This document shows, one piece after another, positions 51,920 to 61,800 of a stretch of 64,000 nt of DNA. The position numbers were made by a program, and so were the translations under genes. The DNA is from Hylemonella gracilis str. Niagara R. Lineage in GTDB: Bacteria; Pseudomonadota; Gammaproteobacteria; Burkholderiales; Burkholderiaceae_C. The number at the start of each line of letters is the position of its first letter. The first letter of the stretch is position 1. The notes beneath the pieces were generated by a model. That model made no database searches. It had not been told where the DNA came from and worked only from the letters and a program-made list of their open reading frames with translations. The stretch lies in the NCBI RefSeq assembly GCF_000600295.1, contig NZ_JEMG01000001.1, positions 2,667,232 through 2,731,231 of the forward strand, given 5' to 3'.

Positions 51920-54900
51920 TCAGGGCGCGGTCGCTGCGGGCACCGAGGCCGTGGGCGAGTTGGGTGCCACGGCCTGCAGCATCGGCGTCTGCACATTCTC
52001 GAGCAGCACGCGAAAACCAGTGACTTCGTCGGCCCGGCCCGTGTGGTCACGCACGAAGTTCAGGCCGCATTCGGCGTGCGGGTCCTGATAGGAGGCGCCG
52101 ACGGCCTGCAGACGGCCACCGCTGAACACCAGCTCCTGGGCATTGCCGATGAAGTTCTGCAGCCCCCAGCCGTTCTGGTGACCGCTGGACACCGCCGTGA
52201 GCTGATCCCCTTTGAGCACCTGGCCGCCCAGGCGCACCATGCAGTTGTAGTCCTTGGGTGGCTGCTGTCCGCCTGCACCGGCGGCATGCAGCCACTCGGC
52301 GCGGGTGGGCAGGCGGTAGGTTTTGCCGGTGCGCTCGGACAACCAGGTGGTGTAGGCCAGCACCTCCTTGTCGCTCAGGCCCACCTTGGGCAGGGTCTTG
52401 GGCTTGCGGTCGTCGACAGGGCATAGACCGCTGAAGAAGCAGTACTTGTTGTAGTCCTCGTTGGACACCTCGTACTTGCTGACGGCGAAGTACTTGCCCG
52501 CGGCGGCCTGGGAAGCCCGCTCGCCCAGGGGCGGCACCACCACCATCAAGGGACCCCGCACCCGGTCGTGCAGCATGTCGAAGCAGATGGCGCGCGCCCG
52601 GCGCCCCAGGCCGGCGAGGCTGTCGGTGCAGGGCGTGGTGCTCTCGATCGGGGTCCAGGCCTGGCCCGCCACGTCGGCACCCGTGACTCCCTGGCTGCTG
52701 GTGAGGCTGCGGATGTCGACATCGCGCTGCAGGATGCGGCCCTGCCAGCGTTGCGCCGCCATCTTCTGGCTCAAGGTGGAGATGGCCGCCCGGTAGGTCG
52801 GGTTGTCGGACCAGAGCTGGCGCGCCGCACCAAGCTGCTCGCGCGCCTTCTCGTACTGACCCGCGTCCATGCTGGCCTGGAACTGTGCGTAGGTGGCCGC
52901 AGCCTCGTCCTTGCGGCTCTTGAGGTCCTTGGCGAAATCGGCCACCTCCGGGTGATCGGGCAGGCGCTTGCGCGCGGTCTCCAACATGCCCTGGGCCTCG
53001 TTGAGGCGGCCGGTGCTCAGCGCTGCGCGCGCGGTGCGGCCATCGATCCAGGGCGGCGGGGCTAGCTGGGCGCGCAACTGCGCCAGCCGCGTGTTGTCCG
53101 GAAAGAGGATGCTGGCACGCGTGGCCAGGCTCTCGGCCTGGGAGCGGCTGTTGGACTGCCCTGCCTGGGCCAAGGACGCCACGCGCTCGATCAGCGCACC
53201 GGTGTACTGGCGTTCCAGATCAGGGTAACGGTCGGGCACGAAGTTGCGCACCTCGTCCAGCATGCGCTGGGCTGCGGGCGTGTCGAAATGCTGGGCGTCG
53301 CCGAAGATGCGGTTGAGCGCGATGATGTTGTACTCGGCCACGTTGCGCTCGCGCATCTGCTGCAGGCGGATTTCGTTGGGCGACACCACGAGGCCGCGTT
53401 CGGCCAGCTTCACTGCCTGCTGGTACTCGCCCGCGTTGCTCTGGTTGCGAGCCAGCTCCAGATAGGCTTCGGTCATGGCCTCGGCCGCTGTGACGGTGAA
53501 GAAGGGGTCGCGCTCGTTCAGGTACTGCTTCAGCTCGGCCAGCGTGGACTCGGCCGCGTCCATCTCGCGGGCCCGCGTCTCCAGCAGCAGGCTGTTCTGC
53601 AAGCCGGTGATGCGGGCCTGCTGGGCCTGTTGCGCGCGCTCGCTCAGGAACTTCTTGTAGGCCACATCCACGCGCTCACGCGCTTGGCCCACTCGGGCCG
53701 GGTCCAGCCGCAGGGGTCGAATGTCCTCGACGGTGGCCTGGGCCAAGCTGTAGCGCCGCGCCGCTTCCAGCGCCTGGATGCGTGTCAGATAGACGTCGGC
53801 GAGCTTGTTGCGGGCAGCGTTCCAGCGCCGGTTCAGCTCGGTGCCCAGGTCAGGCTGCTGCGCCAGATAGAGGCTGAGTTGCAAGACCTCGGCCTGCCAG
53901 TCCTGCGTGTCCTGAGGCGATGCCAGGCGCTGCTCGAGTTGGCCCAGCGCCTCGTCGGCGCCAAACCCCTGCTGGGCCAGCGGCTGGTGCAGGCCCAGCG
54001 CGAGCAGGGTGCGCCGGTCCGCCTGCCCGGCGCCCGCGCGCTGCAAGGCCGCGATCTGCTGCGTGCGCTGCTGCTCGTCCCGGGCACGTTGCCAGCGGTC
54101 TTGCGTGTTGATCAGGTCGATGTCGTCGGGCAGGCGGGCCAGGCTCTCGTCCAGGTAGGCGCGCGCCTTGTCCAGGTCCCCGATGTTGATGGCTTCCTGG
54201 GCGTTGGTGGCATAGGCGTCGGGGATGCGCGGGTCGCGCAGCAGTTCATGCTTGGGCGCGACCGACTGCACCGTGGCCATGATCTCGGTGATCGCGCGGC
54301 CCGGATTGTTCGGGTCTGGCACCAGCCATTCGCTCTTGAGCGCGGCGTTCAGGTGCTGGCCCAGCAGGTGCAGGTAGCGGTTGCGCTGCAGCTCGACGTA
54401 GGCGGTCTGGTCGGCCAGCGCGGCCGAATCCGGAAACAGCAGGGCCATGCGCCGCAGTTCACGCTCGGCACTGGTGAAGTCGTACTTGCGCTCTTCCAGG
54501 TTGATCGCGGCGTTGATGCGTTGGCGAAAGTAAGTTTGGAAGACCTCGCGTCCGCCCTCGGCGATGCGCGCGCGCGCGGTCACGTTGAACTGGGGCAGGC
54601 GCGCGATGGCCTGCTCCAGCACCTCGGGCTGGCCGGTCTGCACGTCGGCGATCAGGTTCTGGATGCGCCTGTCGTCCAGGTAGTTGATCACGGGGTTGTA
54701 GAGCGCGATCGCCAGCACGATGGAAAAGGCACTGCCCAGCACCCAGGGGTTCTTGTGCCAATTGGCCTTGCCTTCCAGCTCGACCAGGAACTGTTCCACC
54801 GTGGCGGTGCGTTTTTCCTTCTCGAAAGCCAGGCCGTGCCACAAACCCTTCATCTGGCGTTTCTTCAGATTCTTGATCGGCGCCGGGATCAGCTTGGCCT

Positions 54901-56332
54901 CCTGCGCCTGCAGGGCCGATTTCTTGTTGAAGGGGTGGTAACCCGTCAGCAGCTCGTAGGCCACGCAGGCCAGGGCGTACAAGTCGTCCTGGGTGGAGGG
55001 GTCCTTGCCCTGCAGCATTTCCAGCGAGGCATAGGCAGGGGTCAGCGCACCCAGCGAGCCGGCGTCGAATTCACCGTCCTTCTCCCCTTCCTTCTTGTCG
55101 GCGGCCTTGTCGCCCCCGCTGGCCGCGCGGGCGATGCCGAAGTCCAGGGTCTTGACCACGCCGTCGTCGCACAGGAAGGCATTACCCGGCTTGAAGTCGG
55201 AGTGCACCAGGCCCTGCTTGTGCGCGTAGATCAGCGCCGAGCCCAGTTGCTGGATGATGGGAAAGGCTTCCTCGAAGGGCAGGCCGCCCTTGGGCCGCAC
55301 CACCTTGCGGATGTAGGTGTCCAGGGGCTTGCCGACCAGCAACTCCATGGTGATGAACACCTGGGTGCCGGTCATGCCGATGCGGTCAAAGTCGTAGACC
55401 GTGGCGATGTTGGGGTGGGCCAGCTTCTGCTGGCGGCTGGCCTCGCGCTGCAGGGCGATGAAGGCCTGAGGGTGCGCCTTGAAGTCTTCGGTCAGCACCT
55501 TCATCGCCACGTAGGGATTGCTGTCCTTGGCCTCGACTTTCAAGAGGTCGCGCGCCTGGAACACCTTGCCCATGCCGCCCGCGCCCAGCACCTTGTCGAG
55601 GATGAAGCGCTCCTTGATGATGGAGCCAGGGCCGAGTTTCTGGAGCTGCGGGCTGGTGGCGCCATGCACGTCCCAGGAAATCTGGGACGCGTGCGAGCTT
55701 TGGTTGCTGGTGCTCGCGGTGCTCTGCTGCGTCTGCTGCCGGTAGCCCGTGGGACTGGTCGGCGTGTAGGTGTGGCTGCCGGTGGTTGAGGGCGCCTGCG
55801 TGTTGCTGATGAGGGTGGGGGCCTCATCGTCCTCGCCTTCGACCGGGCCGGCGCCGGAAACCACGGAACGCGTGCCTCCCGGATAGGCGATGATGGTCGC
55901 CCCCCCTTCTTCCTCATCGCCCGGGCGTTGTTCGTCGGCAGGGTCAGGCCTCGCGTCACCTGCGGGGGTATAGGCCACCACCGTCGCCGCACCGTCCTCG
56001 TCCTCGGGGGGCAGTTGGGGTGCATCGGGGGTCGAGCCCGGGGAAGGAGCATAGGCCACGACGGTGGCGGCGCCATCCTCGTCCTCGTCGTCCTCATCGA
56101 CGGAGCCCAGCTCTGCCTCATCGCCCGGCTGCGTCTCCGGCAGGTACTGGCGGACGCGCTCCACCATGTCCTCGCTCAGTTTCTGAGCGGCCAGGTACTC
56201 GTCCAGCGCCTCGTGCATCTGCTGCAGGGTGAAGGCCCGACGCTGCACCAGGCCGGGCATCACCCCCAGCAGTTCAGGCAATGCCAGCTCCCCGCGGGCA
56301 AGGTCCTCGAGCAAACGCCTGGGATCGACCAT
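51920..56332 (-). CDS. Very large Ser/Thr protein kinase with SUMF1-like C-terminus
   Basis: This 1470-residue protein has these parts in order. Residues 80-180 form an acidic region with repeated motifs DEDGAATVVAY-like at T90, T117, T146 and T173. The kinase spans 243-515, with the glycine loop GAGGMG at 250-255, K278, HSDFKPGN at 377-384 (HSD instead of HRD) and DFG at 397-399. One transmembrane helix (531-550) follows. Then come about 700 residues of helical repeats (coiled or TPR-like). The FGE/SUMF1-like domain (about 1290-1440) contains YFAVSKYEVSNEDYNKYCFF, TYRLPTRAEWLHAAGAGG and TGFRVLLE. Such kinase-FGE fusions are known from PpkA-type proteins in type VI secretion. It starts 32 bases after the PP2C gene. 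Confidence 0.9.
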   Translation of the reverse strand: MVDPRRLLEDLARGELALPELLGVMPGLVQRRAFTLQQMHEALDEYLAAQKLSEDMVERVRQYLPETQPGDEAELGSVDEDDEDEDGAATVVAYAPSPGSTPDAPQLPPEDEDGAATVVAYTPAGDARPDPADEQRPGDEEEGGATIIAYPGGTRSVVSGAGPVEGEDDEAPTLISNTQAPSTTGSHTYTPTSPTGYRQQTQQSTASTSNQSSHASQISWDVHGATSPQLQKLGPGSIIKERFILDKVLGAGGMGKVFQARDLLKVEAKDSNPYVAMKVLTEDFKAHPQAFIALQREASRQQKLAHPNIATVYDFDRIGMTGTQVFITMELLVGKPLDTYIRKVVRPKGGLPFEEAFPIIQQLGSALIYAHKQGLVHSDFKPGNAFLCDDGVVKTLDFGIARAASGGDKAADKKEGEKDGEFDAGSLGALTPAYASLEMLQGKDPSTQDDLYALACVAYELLTGYHPFNKKSALQAQEAKLIPAPIKNLKKRQMKGLWHGLAFEKEKRTATVEQFLVELEGKANWHKNPWVLGSAFSIVLAIALYNPVINYLDDRRIQNLIADVQTGQPEVLEQAIARLPQFNVTARARIAEGGREVFQTYFRQRINAAINLEERKYDFTSAERELRRMALLFPDSAALADQTAYVELQRNRYLHLLGQHLNAALKSEWLVPDPNNPGRAITEIMATVQSVAPKHELLRDPRIPDAYATNAQEAINIGDLDKARAYLDESLARLPDDIDLINTQDRWQRARDEQQRTQQIAALQRAGAGQADRRTLLALGLHQPLAQQGFGADEALGQLEQRLASPQDTQDWQAEVLQLSLYLAQQPDLGTELNRRWNAARNKLADVYLTRIQALEAARRYSLAQATVEDIRPLRLDPARVGQARERVDVAYKKFLSERAQQAQQARITGLQNSLLLETRAREMDAAESTLAELKQYLNERDPFFTVTAAEAMTEAYLELARNQSNAGEYQQAVKLAERGLVVSPNEIRLQQMRERNVAEYNIIALNRIFGDAQHFDTPAAQRMLDEVRNFVPDRYPDLERQYTGALIERVASLAQAGQSNSRSQAESLATRASILFPDNTRLAQLRAQLAPPPWIDGRTARAALSTGRLNEAQGMLETARKRLPDHPEVADFAKDLKSRKDEAAATYAQFQASMDAGQYEKAREQLGAARQLWSDNPTYRAAISTLSQKMAAQRWQGRILQRDVDIRSLTSSQGVTGADVAGQAWTPIESTTPCTDSLAGLGRRARAICFDMLHDRVRGPLMVVVPPLGERASQAAAGKYFAVSKYEVSNEDYNKYCFFSGLCPVDDRKPKTLPKVGLSDKEVLAYTTWLSERTGKTYRLPTRAEWLHAAGAGGQQPPKDYNCMVRLGGQVLKGDQLTAVSSGHQNGWGLQNFIGNAQELVFSGGRLQAVGASYQDPHAECGLNFVRDHTGRADEVTGFRVLLENVQTPMLQAVAPNSPTASVPAATAP

Positions 56333-56364
56333 GGTGTGCTGCCTCGTGCTATCTCAGTCCGCCC

Positions 56365-57177
56365 TCAGGCGATCTCCACCACCAGGGTGGTGACGTTGTC
56401 CTTGGCGCCACGGCTCAAGGTCAGGTCGATCAGCTTCTGACAAGCCTCTTGCGGCGTGCCTTCGCCCAGCAATTGCCCGATCTCGGCGTCGCTCAGATGG
56501 CGGGTCAAGCCGTCGCTGCAGAGCAGGAAGCGCTCACCGGAGGCCAGTTCACACAAATCGGCCTCGAGGAACAGGTCCTCCTGGCTACCCACCGCGCGGG
56601 TGATGATGTGGCGCTCTGGATGGGTCTTGGCTTCCTCGGGCGTGATCAGGCCCTGCTTCAGGTAGGTGGCGATCTGCGAATGGTCGCTGGACACCTGCTC
56701 CAGCAAGCCGCCACGGCGCAGACGGTAAACCCGGCTGTCGCCCGCCCACATGACCACACCGACCTGCTTGTCTTCGAGCGCCAGCAGCGCGATGGTGCTG
56801 CCAATGACGGACTGCCGGCCGGCGGCGGCCGATGGGTCACCCTGCGCCTGTGCCCGACCGCGCTCGAGCAGGCTGCGATTCACCCGATCCAGCACGTCCT
56901 CGATTTCGTTCAGGCGGTCGGACAGACTGCCATTGAGGGGCGCCTGGCGCAAGCTCTCCACGATCAGCTGGCTCGCGACATCTCCGGCTTCGTGGCCTCC
57001 CATGCCATCGGCCACGACCCACAAGCCTTTCTGCGGAAGATCCAGGTAGGAATCCTCGTTCACTTGGCGCACATGCCCCTTGTGGCTCATGCCAAAGGAC
57101 CGGGCAAGCTCGGAACCCTGGGCACCGGGCTTGTGACTGGCTCCACTCGGGGGAGCTTCTTTTTTCAGCAAGGGCAT
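56365..57177 (-). CDS. PP2C-type protein phosphatase
   Basis: The ATG at 57177 (MPLLKKEAPPSGASHKPG) has an AGGAGG 9 bases upstream and gives 270 residues. A basic, unstructured 30-residue leader precedes the PP2C domain: SHKGHVRQVNEDSYLDLPQKGLWVVADGMGGHEAGDVAS, with the metal-binding Asp and Glu of NEDS and DGMGG, then AGDSRVYRLRRGGLLEQVSSDHS and LLCSDGLTRHLSDAEI. It is a PppA-like threonine phosphatase that would oppose the adjacent kinase. It lies between the cyclase-FHA gene and the kinase, with small gaps on both sides (17 and 32 bases). Confidence 0.92.
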   Translation of the reverse strand: MPLLKKEAPPSGASHKPGAQGSELARSFGMSHKGHVRQVNEDSYLDLPQKGLWVVADGMGGHEAGDVASQLIVESLRQAPLNGSLSDRLNEIEDVLDRVNRSLLERGRAQAQGDPSAAAGRQSVIGSTIALLALEDKQVGVVMWAGDSRVYRLRRGGLLEQVSSDHSQIATYLKQGLITPEEAKTHPERHIITRAVGSQEDLFLEADLCELASGERFLLCSDGLTRHLSDAEIGQLLGEGTPQEACQKLIDLTLSRGAKDNVTTLVVEIA

Positions 57178-57194
57178 GGTGTTTTTCCTCCTGA

Positions 57195-58094
57195 TCAACC
57201 TTGCAGGCTGTAGCGTACCAATTCCTGGGGGTTGTCATCCATCGCGCGCCCGAGACTGATCAAACCTTCGCCGGTCAACTGTATTTCCTCGCGGCGCACC
57301 ACCACCTGGACACCGCTGCTCTGCACCCAGGTGCCGTTGGTGCTCTGATCGATCAGGAAGAACTTGTCGCGTCGCAACTCGATCTTGATGTGCTGGCGCG
57401 AGGCCTGGGTTTCGGCCACAGCGATGTCGCAGGTGGGGCTGCGCCCGAGCACCGCCATTTCACGCGCGCTGTTGAGTACCAGGGCGACATCACGGTACTC
57501 CAGGCGCAGTTGCACGGCATGGCCGGCGCCGACGGCAACCTTGGACAGATCGACCGACATGGTGGTGACGTCGTCTTCCTGCCAGATGAATTCCACGATT
57601 TCCATCTCGCCCTTGCCCTTGATGAAGGCATGGTCCACGAAGCGGGTGCTGCTTTGCAACATCGACGGCAGGAGTTTCGCCGTCTCGGCCGTGGTGATGA
57701 TCTGGCGCGCCTTGGCCTGCGCCGCCATGCGAGCGGCCACGTTGACCGCGTCACCGTGCACGTCGCCGTTTTCCTGGATGCAGGGACCGAAGTGGTAACC
57801 GATGCGTATGTTCACTGGAACCTCGGTCGCGCCACCCTCGTTGGCCTCGTCCAGGCTTTCCTGCATGTCGCAGGCGGCCTTGGTGGCGATTTCGGCGTCG
57901 TCGAAGGTGCACATGATTTCGTCACCGATGGTCTTGATCACCGTGCCCTTGTAGCGGGCGACCACGTCCCCCAGCAGCGTCAGCGTGGTCGCCACCACCT
58001 TGCGGGCACGCTCATCACCCAATGCGTCGTAGAGCTTGGTGCTACCCGAAATGTCGGCGAACAGGATGGATAACTTGCTGGCTTTACTGGACAT
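57195..58094 (-). CDS. Adenylate/guanylate cyclase-like protein with FHA domain
   Basis: This 299-residue protein starts MSSKASKLSILFADISGSTKLYD. The N-terminal class III cyclase homology domain (residues 8-180) keeps the metal-binding Asp in FADISGST and TIGDEIMCTFDD, and DGDAVNVAARM-like sequence (HGDAVNVAARMAAQA). A C-terminal FHA domain (about 205-285) follows: AVLGRSPTCDIAVAETQASRQHIKIELRRDKFFLIDQSTNGTW, with the conserved GR, SRxH and NGT residues that bind phosphothreonine. The pairing suggests that the cyclase is controlled by phosphothreonine partners, such as the kinase encoded two genes downstream. Confidence 0.9.
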   Translation of the reverse strand: MSSKASKLSILFADISGSTKLYDALGDERARKVVATTLTLLGDVVARYKGTVIKTIGDEIMCTFDDAEIATKAACDMQESLDEANEGGATEVPVNIRIGYHFGPCIQENGDVHGDAVNVAARMAAQAKARQIITTAETAKLLPSMLQSSTRFVDHAFIKGKGEMEIVEFIWQEDDVTTMSVDLSKVAVGAGHAVQLRLEYRDVALVLNSAREMAVLGRSPTCDIAVAETQASRQHIKIELRRDKFFLIDQSTNGTWVQSSGVQVVVRREEIQLTGEGLISLGRAMDDNPQELVRYSLQG

Positions 58095-58203
58095 GGTGGG
58101 TCGCCTTGTAATTGCTGGACTGCGTTTTTTCTTTCTTCACTTTAGCGCTTGCTTCTCTGCTGATCCATGGGTACTCCCCGGGGATTTCTTGTGATCGTAA
58201 GGT

Positions 58204-58848
58204 CTACTCCAGGGGCAGGGGCTGTTCCGCGTCCTCGAATCGCACCAGGGGCACCTTCTCATTCGGAAAAGGAACAGCCGGCGCGGCGTTGAAGTCGTCA
58301 AAGACGAACTGATCGGACCAATCACCCTCGAGCTTGGTCTCATCGATCTCTGTCTCCACCTTGACCACCGAAACCTGCAGATTGTCGGCTTCTTTTTGCA
58401 GCGTTTGCAGGGCCTCGCGCAATGTTTCCTGCGTCTGCGACGTTTCCCGGCCCAGTTGCTCCGTCACCTTGCGCAAACGCTCCTGCATGCGGGCGATCTC
58501 CTGGTGATTGACACCTGAAACACAGTGCGGCTCGTCCCCGCAGGCTGCCAATGTCAGCACGAGACCGATCTGCACGTCTCGCAATTCCTTGAGCTCGGTC
58601 GCGAGGTCTTCCACCGTCTCCTTCGGTTTGTCCGGGCTCACGGGCGTCTGCCCGTTCGCGACGGGCGCGGGGGCATTTCGCGGGGTCGAGGTCGCGGCTT
58701 GAGCCCTGGTCTGCCCTGGGGTCAACGCGCCCACCGCCGTCTTGCTTTGGGCCGCGGCCATGGTGACGGCACAGCAGAGAACTAACACCAGGCCCGGCGG
58801 CAATGCCGCCATCGACTGAGTCCAGGATCGATGACCCCTGCGCATCAT
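58204..58848 (-). CDS. Secreted coiled-coil protein
   Basis: This 214-residue protein starts MMRRGHRSWTQSMAALPPGLVLVLCCAVTMAAAQ, a signal peptide likely cut after AAA or AQ. A Pro/Thr-rich linker (residues 40-80) is followed by an extended coiled coil (about 85-165: ELKELRDVQIGLVLTLAACG, MQERLRKVTEQLGRETSQTQETLREALQTLQKEA in outline) and a negatively charged tail ending in PLPLE. Two cysteines (in AACGDEPHC) could form a disulfide. Its ATG overlaps the stop of the giant exoprotein gene by 4 bases, so it should be translated with it. Its function is unknown; a periplasmic or surface partner of the exoprotein is likely. Confidence 0.72.
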   Translation of the reverse strand: MMRRGHRSWTQSMAALPPGLVLVLCCAVTMAAAQSKTAVGALTPGQTRAQAATSTPRNAPAPVANGQTPVSPDKPKETVEDLATELKELRDVQIGLVLTLAACGDEPHCVSGVNHQEIARMQERLRKVTEQLGRETSQTQETLREALQTLQKEADNLQVSVVKVETEIDETKLEGDWSDQFVFDDFNAAPAVPFPNEKVPLVRFEDAEQPLPLE

Positions 58849-61800
58849 TCGCCCTCGTTTTTCCCAAGCAGCATGCCCTCGATGCGGGCCTCGGCCCGGG
58901 TGGCTGATTTGAGCGTGCTGTCGATGATCTCGGTCAGTCGCTGGTCACTCAGGTCCAGCCCGGTGCGCTCGGCGAAGAGCTTGCGCCGCTCCTGGTTGAA
59001 CCGCAAGTTCTCAAGGAAACGCACGCGGGTGTAGATGGTCTCAACCACCTTGACCTCGCGCTCCATCGCTTCCATGTCAATCTCGGCCGCACCCGCCTTG
59101 CCAAATTCATCCTCGAACTGGGCCTCGAACCCGGTGAAATCGGCCAGGTCGGTGCGGTAGGCGGTGTACTCCTTTTGACGGCCACGGTACTCGCCAAGCA
59201 GGGCTTCGATCTGCTTGCGGCGCTCTGGGTCCTTGGCCTGCTCCAGCTCCGCTTCCAATTGCTGGATGTTCAACTGGATCTGGCCCAGCACGGTATCCAG
59301 CTCCTCCATCGTGACGTTGGGGGTGCAACCCTCGACCTCCTCGCACTGCGCGAAGGCCAGAGCCACGCCTTCACCGACGCGACCAAACAGCGTCAAGTCC
59401 TCCTCGAACACGGCGAGGTCGATCACCTCGATCGCGCGCACGCCCAGGATAGCGGCGGCCGGGTTGGCAAAACTGACCGAGACGCTGACCAGTTGGAGGT
59501 TGAGGCGGTCGATGAAGGCTTGCGTGTTGGCGTTCAAGGACACACTGCGCGCGGTGGACAGGCTGCTGGGCTGAGAGGTTTCCTCCTGACCGGAAGCTAC
59601 CGCCAATTCGAAGTCACCCCCATTGAACCTGAGGGTCAATGCGCTGGCGTTCTGTATGCCGCGCGCCGCGATGACCTGGCCGCTGCTGGCATTCATGGTG
59701 GTGGCCCCCGAGACAATCACATCTCCGGTGCCGCTCAGACCGGCGCACCCATTGCAGAGGCTGCCACCCGCGATGAGGCTGCTGCTGCCGCTGCTCGTCA
59801 AGGCCGCCCCCGTGAGTTCGATGTCCGAACCCAGCAGCACCAGATTGCCGCCCGTGACAATCGCATCCGCCACGGTGAGCCGGTTGGCGTTGATCACCAC
59901 CGTGCTGCCGCCGCCCAGGGGTAGGCTGGGCGGCGTGAGGGTGCCGCCGATGATCAGGTCGCCCGTGAAGTTGGCGAGGTTCGGCAGGTACAAGTCACTG
60001 CTGCTGATGGCGAAATTGCTCTTGCTCGTCTGCCCATCGCGTTGGGCGATCGTCAGACTCCCATTGCCGGTGACGTTGCCCTGAGTCAAACGAGCACCAG
60101 ACGTGAAGTTCCAGCGGTTGGCACCCGCCAAGCGCACGGTGCCGCCGTACTGGCCGTTGGAGGTGAACAGGTTTTCGCCGCCCGTGCCGCTGTTGATCTG
60201 CGTGAAACCAGAGAAACTGGCCGCCGTGCCCACGGTGATCGTTCCGCTGCTGGCCCCGGTAAGGCTCCAGGTCGTGCCAGCGGAGGAGCTGCCTTGCAGC
60301 ACATCGCCATTGCCGACCAAGGTTTCCACGTTGCTGAAGTCCTGACCCCACACCACGGTGCGGGGATGGCTGGCACCTGCGATGTCAAAGGTGTCCGTGC
60401 CACTGCCGCCATCGAAGCTGCCCAGCGTTCCGGAGCCCAACAGGCGCAGAATGTCGTTGCCCGCCAGCCCTTGGATGGTTCCTGCGTGGTTCCCCGAGAC
60501 ATTGAAGGTGTCCGCGTCGTCGCTACCGACCAGCGTGGCAAAGCCGCTGAAGCCGGCGCTGTTGGAGCCGGTGCCCAAATTCGCATGCGTCAGACTGCCG
60601 CTGCCATTGCCCGTCACCGACCAAGCCCCGGAACCCGTGGTATACCCCTGCAGCGTGTCACGACCACTGCCCGCGAGCACGATGCTGGTGCCAGACAGGT
60701 CCAACCCGTTCAAGTCCAGCGTGACACCCGCGCTACTGTTGTCTTGATTGACCCGCAAGGTCAACACACCCGATCCCGCCGTGCCCGCCTGGAAGGACAC
60801 GCCATCGGCATCGTGCGTCAGGTTGTTCTGCAAGGTCAGCGTCAAGTCCTGCGCAGCGGCCACCGTGTCCTCGGCATGCAGGTTCGTTGCGCTCAGCGTG
60901 AGGCCTGCGTTCGAGGTCACCGTGTCATTCAAGGTCAAGGTCGCGCCTGCCTGAAGGGTGTGCGTTCCCTGCACGGTGACTGCACCGGAATAGGTCTGAT
61001 TGCCGGTCGTGGTGACATCCCCCGCCAGCGTGCTTGAGTTAGCCACGAGCAAGCTACCCAAACCTGTTGCGTTGCCGGTCAACTTCCAATTGCCCGTCGC
61101 GATCTCCAAACCCAGTCCAGCGCCCGTGAGTCCCGCCCGCATGTCGACCAATTGCCCCGTGCCCGCCTGCAGCACGCGTGTGCCCGTGCCAGCCAAGGTC
61201 ACCGCACCCAGATAAGTCTGAGCGCCCGTGGTGGTGACATCGCCCGCCAATGTACTCGTGCCGGTCACGCTCAAGCTCGTCAGCCCAGTGGCATTGCCAG
61301 CAAGCCTCCAGTTGCCCGTGGCAATGTTCAAGCCGCCCAGCCCGCCGCCTGACACACCGCCTTGCATGTCGATCAATTGACCGTTGCCCGCCGTCAGCGT
61401 GCGTGTGCCAGTCGCCAGTGACACCGCGCCCGTGTAGGTCTGCGCGCCCGTGGTCGTCACGTCGGCTGCCAGCGTGCTGGTGGCGGTCACGCTCAGGCTG
61501 CTCAAGCCGGTCGCCGCGGTCTGCAAGTTCCAGTTGCCGTTGATCACAAGTCCCTGACCCAGTCCGTTCAACGAGCCAGTGGAGTTGAAGTCGACGGCTT
61601 GCAGCACGTTGCCGGCGTTGCGCGCCGTCAAGGTCGTCGCGCTTCCCAGAGTCACGGTGCCGTTGTAAGTCTGGCTGCCCGTGCTATGGACATGGCCTTG
61701 CAAATTGATGGCATTGAAGTTGACATTGCCCGCCAGCAGGCTGCCATTGGCGGCATTCATCCCGCCCGTGAAGGTCATGCCACCGCTGCTGGTCAAGGTT

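Noticed and set aside
53288..55789. Plus-strand frame of 833 codons opposite the kinase gene
   Set aside because: It is an antisense shadow of the high-GC kinase gene.
51720..58094. Type VI secretion locus
   Set aside because: Kinase, phosphatase and FHA genes resemble its control module, but no Tss core component is present in the window.
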